The translations under genes and the position numbers were made by a program. DNA of 64,000 nt from Paradesertivirga superstes. GTDB taxonomy: Bacteria > Bacteroidota > Bacteroidia > Sphingobacteriales > Sphingobacteriaceae. The notes below the pieces were generated by a model that was given only the letters and a program-made list of their open reading frames with translations, was not told the origin of the DNA and made no database searches. The stretch is taken from contig NZ_JBBJCN010000005.1 in assembly GCF_037622515.1 (NCBI RefSeq), forward strand, positions 368,490 to 432,489. The letters are read 5' to 3'. Position 1 is the first letter of the stretch, and each line of letters begins with the position of its first letter. This document shows, in pieces, positions 61,447 to 64,000 of this stretch.

Positions 61447-62994
61447 ATGATAAAAGAAATTGAAATTGTTTTACTTCCGTCCGAAGCTGCGGATCAAATC
61501 ATAATCCACGAAAAGGCAGCCATTGCTCTGAAAATACTGCCTGAAAAAATTAAGGAAGTAAAGATTCTTAAAAGGTCCATTGATGCTCGCAGCAGGCAAG
61601 TAGTATACCGACTTAAAATTAATGTATATATTGATGAGAGTCCGGTGCCCGAGATTTTTTCTATCAATTACCCAAAGGTAGAGCATAAACAGCCCGTGCT
61701 AATTGTGGGGGCAGGGCCTGCCGGCTTATTTTCTGCATTAAGATGTATAGAGCTTGGATTAAGGCCCATCGTTTTAGAACGGGGTAAAGACGTTAAACAA
61801 CGTCGGCGGGATTTGGCCGCTATTAATAAAGAGGGGATAATTAATCCTGAATCTAATTATTGTTATGGAGAGGGTGGTGCGGGAACCTATTCCGACGGGA
61901 AATTATATACCCGATCCAATAAACGGGGCGATATTCAGTATGTGCTGAAAACTTTGGTAGCTCATGGAGCTACTCCTGATATTTTAGTTGATGCACGTCC
62001 CCACATAGGCACTAATAAGCTTCCTCAGATTATCACGGCTATCCGGCAAAGCATTTTAAATGCAGGCGGCGAGGTGCATTTTGATTGCAAAGTCGAAGAT
62101 TTTATAATTAAAGCCCAAGAAGTAAACGGTGTTAGAACCTCTGTTGGAGAAATCACTGATATTAAAAACCTAATTCTCGCTACGGGGCATTCTGCAAGAG
62201 ATATTTATTATCTTCTTCAAAAACATAATATATTAATTGAAGCTAAACCTTTTGCTTTAGGGGTTAGAATAGAACATCCGCAGGAAATAATCGATAAGGC
62301 ACAATATCACTGTGAAATTCGCGATCCTTATTTGCCGCCCTCGTCATACAGTTTTGTAGAGCAAATAGAAAACAGGGGGGTGTTTTCATTTTGCATGTGT
62401 CCCGGGGGGATCATCGCACCGTGCGCTACAGACTTTAATGAAATAGTGGTGAATGGATGGTCGCCTTCGAAACGAAATAACCCGTATGCAAATTCAGGCA
62501 CAGTTGTGCAGGTTAATTTGGAAGATGTACCTGGTTCATCCGAAACTCCTTTTAATTTATTAGAATTTCAGGCTCAGATAGAGCACGCTGCTTACCGGGC
62601 AGGAGGAGGAAATCTGGTGGCTCCCGCTCAGCGGATGATAGATTTTGTCGAAGGCAGGCTTTCTGCTGATCTTCCAGCGAATTCATATTTGCCTGGAACC
62701 CGGTCAAGTTCTTTAGAAGAAGTGCTTCCCGGTTTTATCTATTCACGATTGCAAAAAGCACTGCCCCAATTCGGAAAAAAAATGAAAGGGTATTATACAA
62801 ATGAGGCAATTCTTGTCGGCGTCGAATCCAGAACATCCTCTCCGGTGCGAATACCCAGAAATAAAGACACTTTTCAACACCCTGACATCAAAGGGTTATT
62901 TCCCTGTGCTGAAGGAGCCGGTTATGCCGGTGGTATCGTTTCTGCCGCTATAGATGGCATGAATTGTGCAGAAGCAGTAATAAGAAACCTGTAA
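61447..62994 (+). CDS. NAD(P)/FAD-dependent oxidoreductase (COG2509 type)
   Basis: 515 residues. An N-terminal substrate-like or regulatory segment (about residues 1-80) precedes the FAD site VLIVGAGPAGLFSALRCIEL. Further family segments are YCYGEGGAGTYSDGKLYTRS, ILATGHSARDIYYLL, PFALGVRIEHPQEIID and FPCAEGAGYAGGIVSAAIDG at the C-terminus. These match a family of uncharacterised FAD dehydrogenases related to HI0933-type flavoproteins. The substrate is unknown. It has its own promoter-like element. Confidence 0.85.
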   Translation: MIKEIEIVLLPSEAADQIIIHEKAAIALKILPEKIKEVKILKRSIDARSRQVVYRLKINVYIDESPVPEIFSINYPKVEHKQPVLIVGAGPAGLFSALRCIELGLRPIVLERGKDVKQRRRDLAAINKEGIINPESNYCYGEGGAGTYSDGKLYTRSNKRGDIQYVLKTLVAHGATPDILVDARPHIGTNKLPQIITAIRQSILNAGGEVHFDCKVEDFIIKAQEVNGVRTSVGEITDIKNLILATGHSARDIYYLLQKHNILIEAKPFALGVRIEHPQEIIDKAQYHCEIRDPYLPPSSYSFVEQIENRGVFSFCMCPGGIIAPCATDFNEIVVNGWSPSKRNNPYANSGTVVQVNLEDVPGSSETPFNLLEFQAQIEHAAYRAGGGNLVAPAQRMIDFVEGRLSADLPANSYLPGTRSSSLEEVLPGFIYSRLQKALPQFGKKMKGYYTNEAILVGVESRTSSPVRIPRNKDTFQHPDIKGLFPCAEGAGYAGGIVSAAIDGMNCAEAVIRNL

Positions 62995-63004
62995 AAATAT
63001 TTTT

Positions 63005-63080
63005 AGATGAAACCACCATGAGCTCACCGCTCACACACAGAATGAAAAAAGCTCATGCAAGCTTCATCCCATTAAAAAAC
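63005..63080 (+). repeat. Hairpin element upstream of the CoA-binding gene (type B)
   Basis: GATGAA (63006-63011) and ATGAGC (63018-63023) pair with GCTCAT (63051-63056) and TTCATC (63063-63068). The tail GCTTCATCCCATTAAAAAA is close to that of the susC-susD element at 16058-16077. Confidence 0.55.
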
Positions 63081-63088
63081 CAATTCAA

Positions 63089-63448
63089 ATGAAAAAAACA
63101 ATTGTTCTGGGCGCAACTCCAGATTCTAGTAGATATGCATTTTTAGCATCGAATAAGCTGGCAAGATATGGTCACGAAATTATTAATGTAGGAATTAAAC
63201 GGGGTGAAGTAGCTGGCGTGCCTATAGAAAAGCCCGAGCTTATTCATTCTGACGTTGATACAATAACATTATATGTTGGCCCTCATAATCAGAAAACTTT
63301 ATACGATTATGTTTTAAATATAAATCCGAAGCGAATAATATTTAATCCTGGTACAGAAAATCCCGAACTTCAGTCTTTGGCAGAACAAAAGGGTATACAA
63401 ACAGTAATGGGATGTACATTGGTAATGCTTTCCACTGGTGAGTATTAA
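63089..63448 (+). CDS. CoA-binding protein (YccU-like, Rossmann type)
   Basis: 119 residues, a single CoA_binding_2 domain: KKTIVLGATPDSSRYAFLA nucleotide-binding start, INVGIKRGEVAGVPI, ITLYVGPHNQKTLYDYVL and IIFNPGTENPELQSLAEQ. The family is related to the succinyl-CoA synthetase alpha N-terminus. No precise role is known. Confidence 0.9.
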   Translation: MKKTIVLGATPDSSRYAFLASNKLARYGHEIINVGIKRGEVAGVPIEKPELIHSDVDTITLYVGPHNQKTLYDYVLNINPKRIIFNPGTENPELQSLAEQKGIQTVMGCTLVMLSTGEY

Positions 63449-63483
63449 TGGAAGTTTGACTTTTTTTTAAATTTGAAATCAAA

Positions 63484-63570
63484 GGGCGGTGGCTATTTTG
63501 TTGCAGCCCTGCTTTTCACTATAGCCTTCCCCCGCTCCACCCTTACAGGCTGTCGTTGCAATCAGGTTTA
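63484..63570 (+). repeat. GC-rich structured stretch, possible REP-like element
   Basis: This spacer between converging genes is clearly more GC-rich than the surroundings. It has GGCTAT (63491-63496) pairing with ATAGCC (63521-63526), and TTGCAGCC near 63500 pairing with GGCTG...TGCAA near 63549-63560. The style resembles dispersed palindromic elements I have met in this family, but a second copy is not present in the window. Confidence 0.4.
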
Positions 63571-63614
63571 TTTTTGACATATGCGTTTTCATCTGACCTT
63601 GGATGATGTATTTT

Positions 63615-63851
63615 TTAAAAATGCATACCTTCAAGTTTGTCTGCGATTAAATGAAGTGTTTTCTCACTAACTACCTTCCAGTTTTTACAGATATACAGGA
63701 AGCCACGGGCGTCGGGCTCAAAACTTGCTACTATTTTATTATTACTATAGATTTCAAACTTACATCTGATATCATCACTGTGAGCATAATCTATAATTTC
63801 AAAATTCTTCGGGCTACCGTCATTAATTACTTCAATTGAAAAACTTTCCAT
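63615..63851 (-). CDS. Small hypothetical protein (78 aa)
   Basis: 78 residues, soluble, mixed alpha/beta: MESFSIEVINDGSPKNFEII, FEIYSNNKIVASFEPDARGF and ICKNWKVVSEKTLHLIADKL. Codon use is like that of its neighbours and there are no low-complexity signs, so it is likely real. I do not recognise a family. It converges on the CoA-binding gene across the GC-rich spacer. The last 149 bases of the window hold nothing I can identify. Confidence 0.55.
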   Translation of the reverse strand: MESFSIEVINDGSPKNFEIIDYAHSDDIRCKFEIYSNNKIVASFEPDARGFLYICKNWKVVSEKTLHLIADKLEGMHF

Positions 63852-64000
63852 GCTGTAGTATTATTATTGGTTTAATGTCTGCATGCTTAACGTGACCTTG
63901 ATCTTTATATTTTTTCAGCTCTCTTTATTTAAGCGATATTGTTAGCCGATAAATAGTGCGTTTTAAATCTTTTAATGATTTGTCAAAATCTCAAAAACAT

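Noticed and set aside
1..64000. CRISPR array, tRNA, rRNA, insertion sequence or prophage
   Set aside because: No regularly spaced repeats, no GGTTCGAATCC-type T-arm with cloverleaf, and no transposase, integrase or phage structural genes were seen in any gap or ORF.

Overview
The window looks like a chromosomal piece of a Bacteroidota bacterium, most likely family Sphingobacteriaceae (Pedobacter/Mucilaginibacter-like). The evidence is the AT-rich base composition, SusC/SusD outer-membrane import proteins with ECF sigma/FecR control, the fused rhamnulose-phosphate aldolase/dehydrogenase, several TAnnTTTG promoter elements, weak ribosome binding sites, and family-restricted proteins such as DUF5606 and the large 'putative porin'. 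No phage, insertion sequence, CRISPR array, rRNA or tRNA gene was seen.

Layout. 1-1163: end of a heavy-metal (probably Cu/Ag) efflux operon (RND adaptor plus a DUF3347 lipoprotein). 1461-10428: a complete L-rhamnose route on the + strand (rhaT, rhaEW fusion, rhaI, kinase) continuing into lutABC, so rhamnose can go through lactaldehyde and L-lactate to pyruvate in one gene set. 10537-18107: an ECF sigma factor, FecR anti-sigma, STN-containing SusC and SusD. 18430-25421: proline catabolism (pruA), lipid A (lpxK), purine salvage (PNP), a putative porin and a secreted 'asparagine synthetase B'-named protein. 25547-28339: cyclophilin, DUF5606 protein, rlmH, msrB and an RlpA-like lipoprotein. 28424-32267: a cobalamin riboswitch followed by class I ribonucleotide reductase nrdB-nrdA. 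32324-38662: CWC protein, fabG, a VWA membrane protein, FtsB/DivIC-like protein, enolase and carA.

38926-45565: panB and a pseudouridine synthase, then a pigment block (acyltransferase, GT2 glycosyltransferase, CruF-type hydratase, ispH, CrtW-type ketolase) and hemH. 45552-51362: kdtA against a nucleotide-sugar block (UDP-glucose dehydrogenase, UDP-xylose synthase, galE, rfbB) for cell-surface polysaccharide. 51445-55832: A-type Fe-S carrier, a conserved membrane-anchored protein, a methylmalonyl-CoA mutase catalytic subunit lacking its B12 domain, and dnaA. 55898-61166: a minus-strand run (bestrophin, MOSC, YdeI-like, NUDIX, a helical protein, two TPM proteins, LemA). 61447-63851: FAD dehydrogenase, CoA-binding protein and a small unknown.

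The most interesting items are non-coding or organisational. They are a B12 riboswitch in front of a B12-independent reductase whose variable arm carries an inserted repeat-like hairpin, a set of simple-word intergenic hairpins that recur across the window, a second hairpin type shared by the susC-susD gap and the leader of the CoA-binding protein gene, the compact gene set for a probably glycosylated and acylated keto-carotenoid, and the rhamnose-to-pyruvate gene set with a possible direct-repeat operator.
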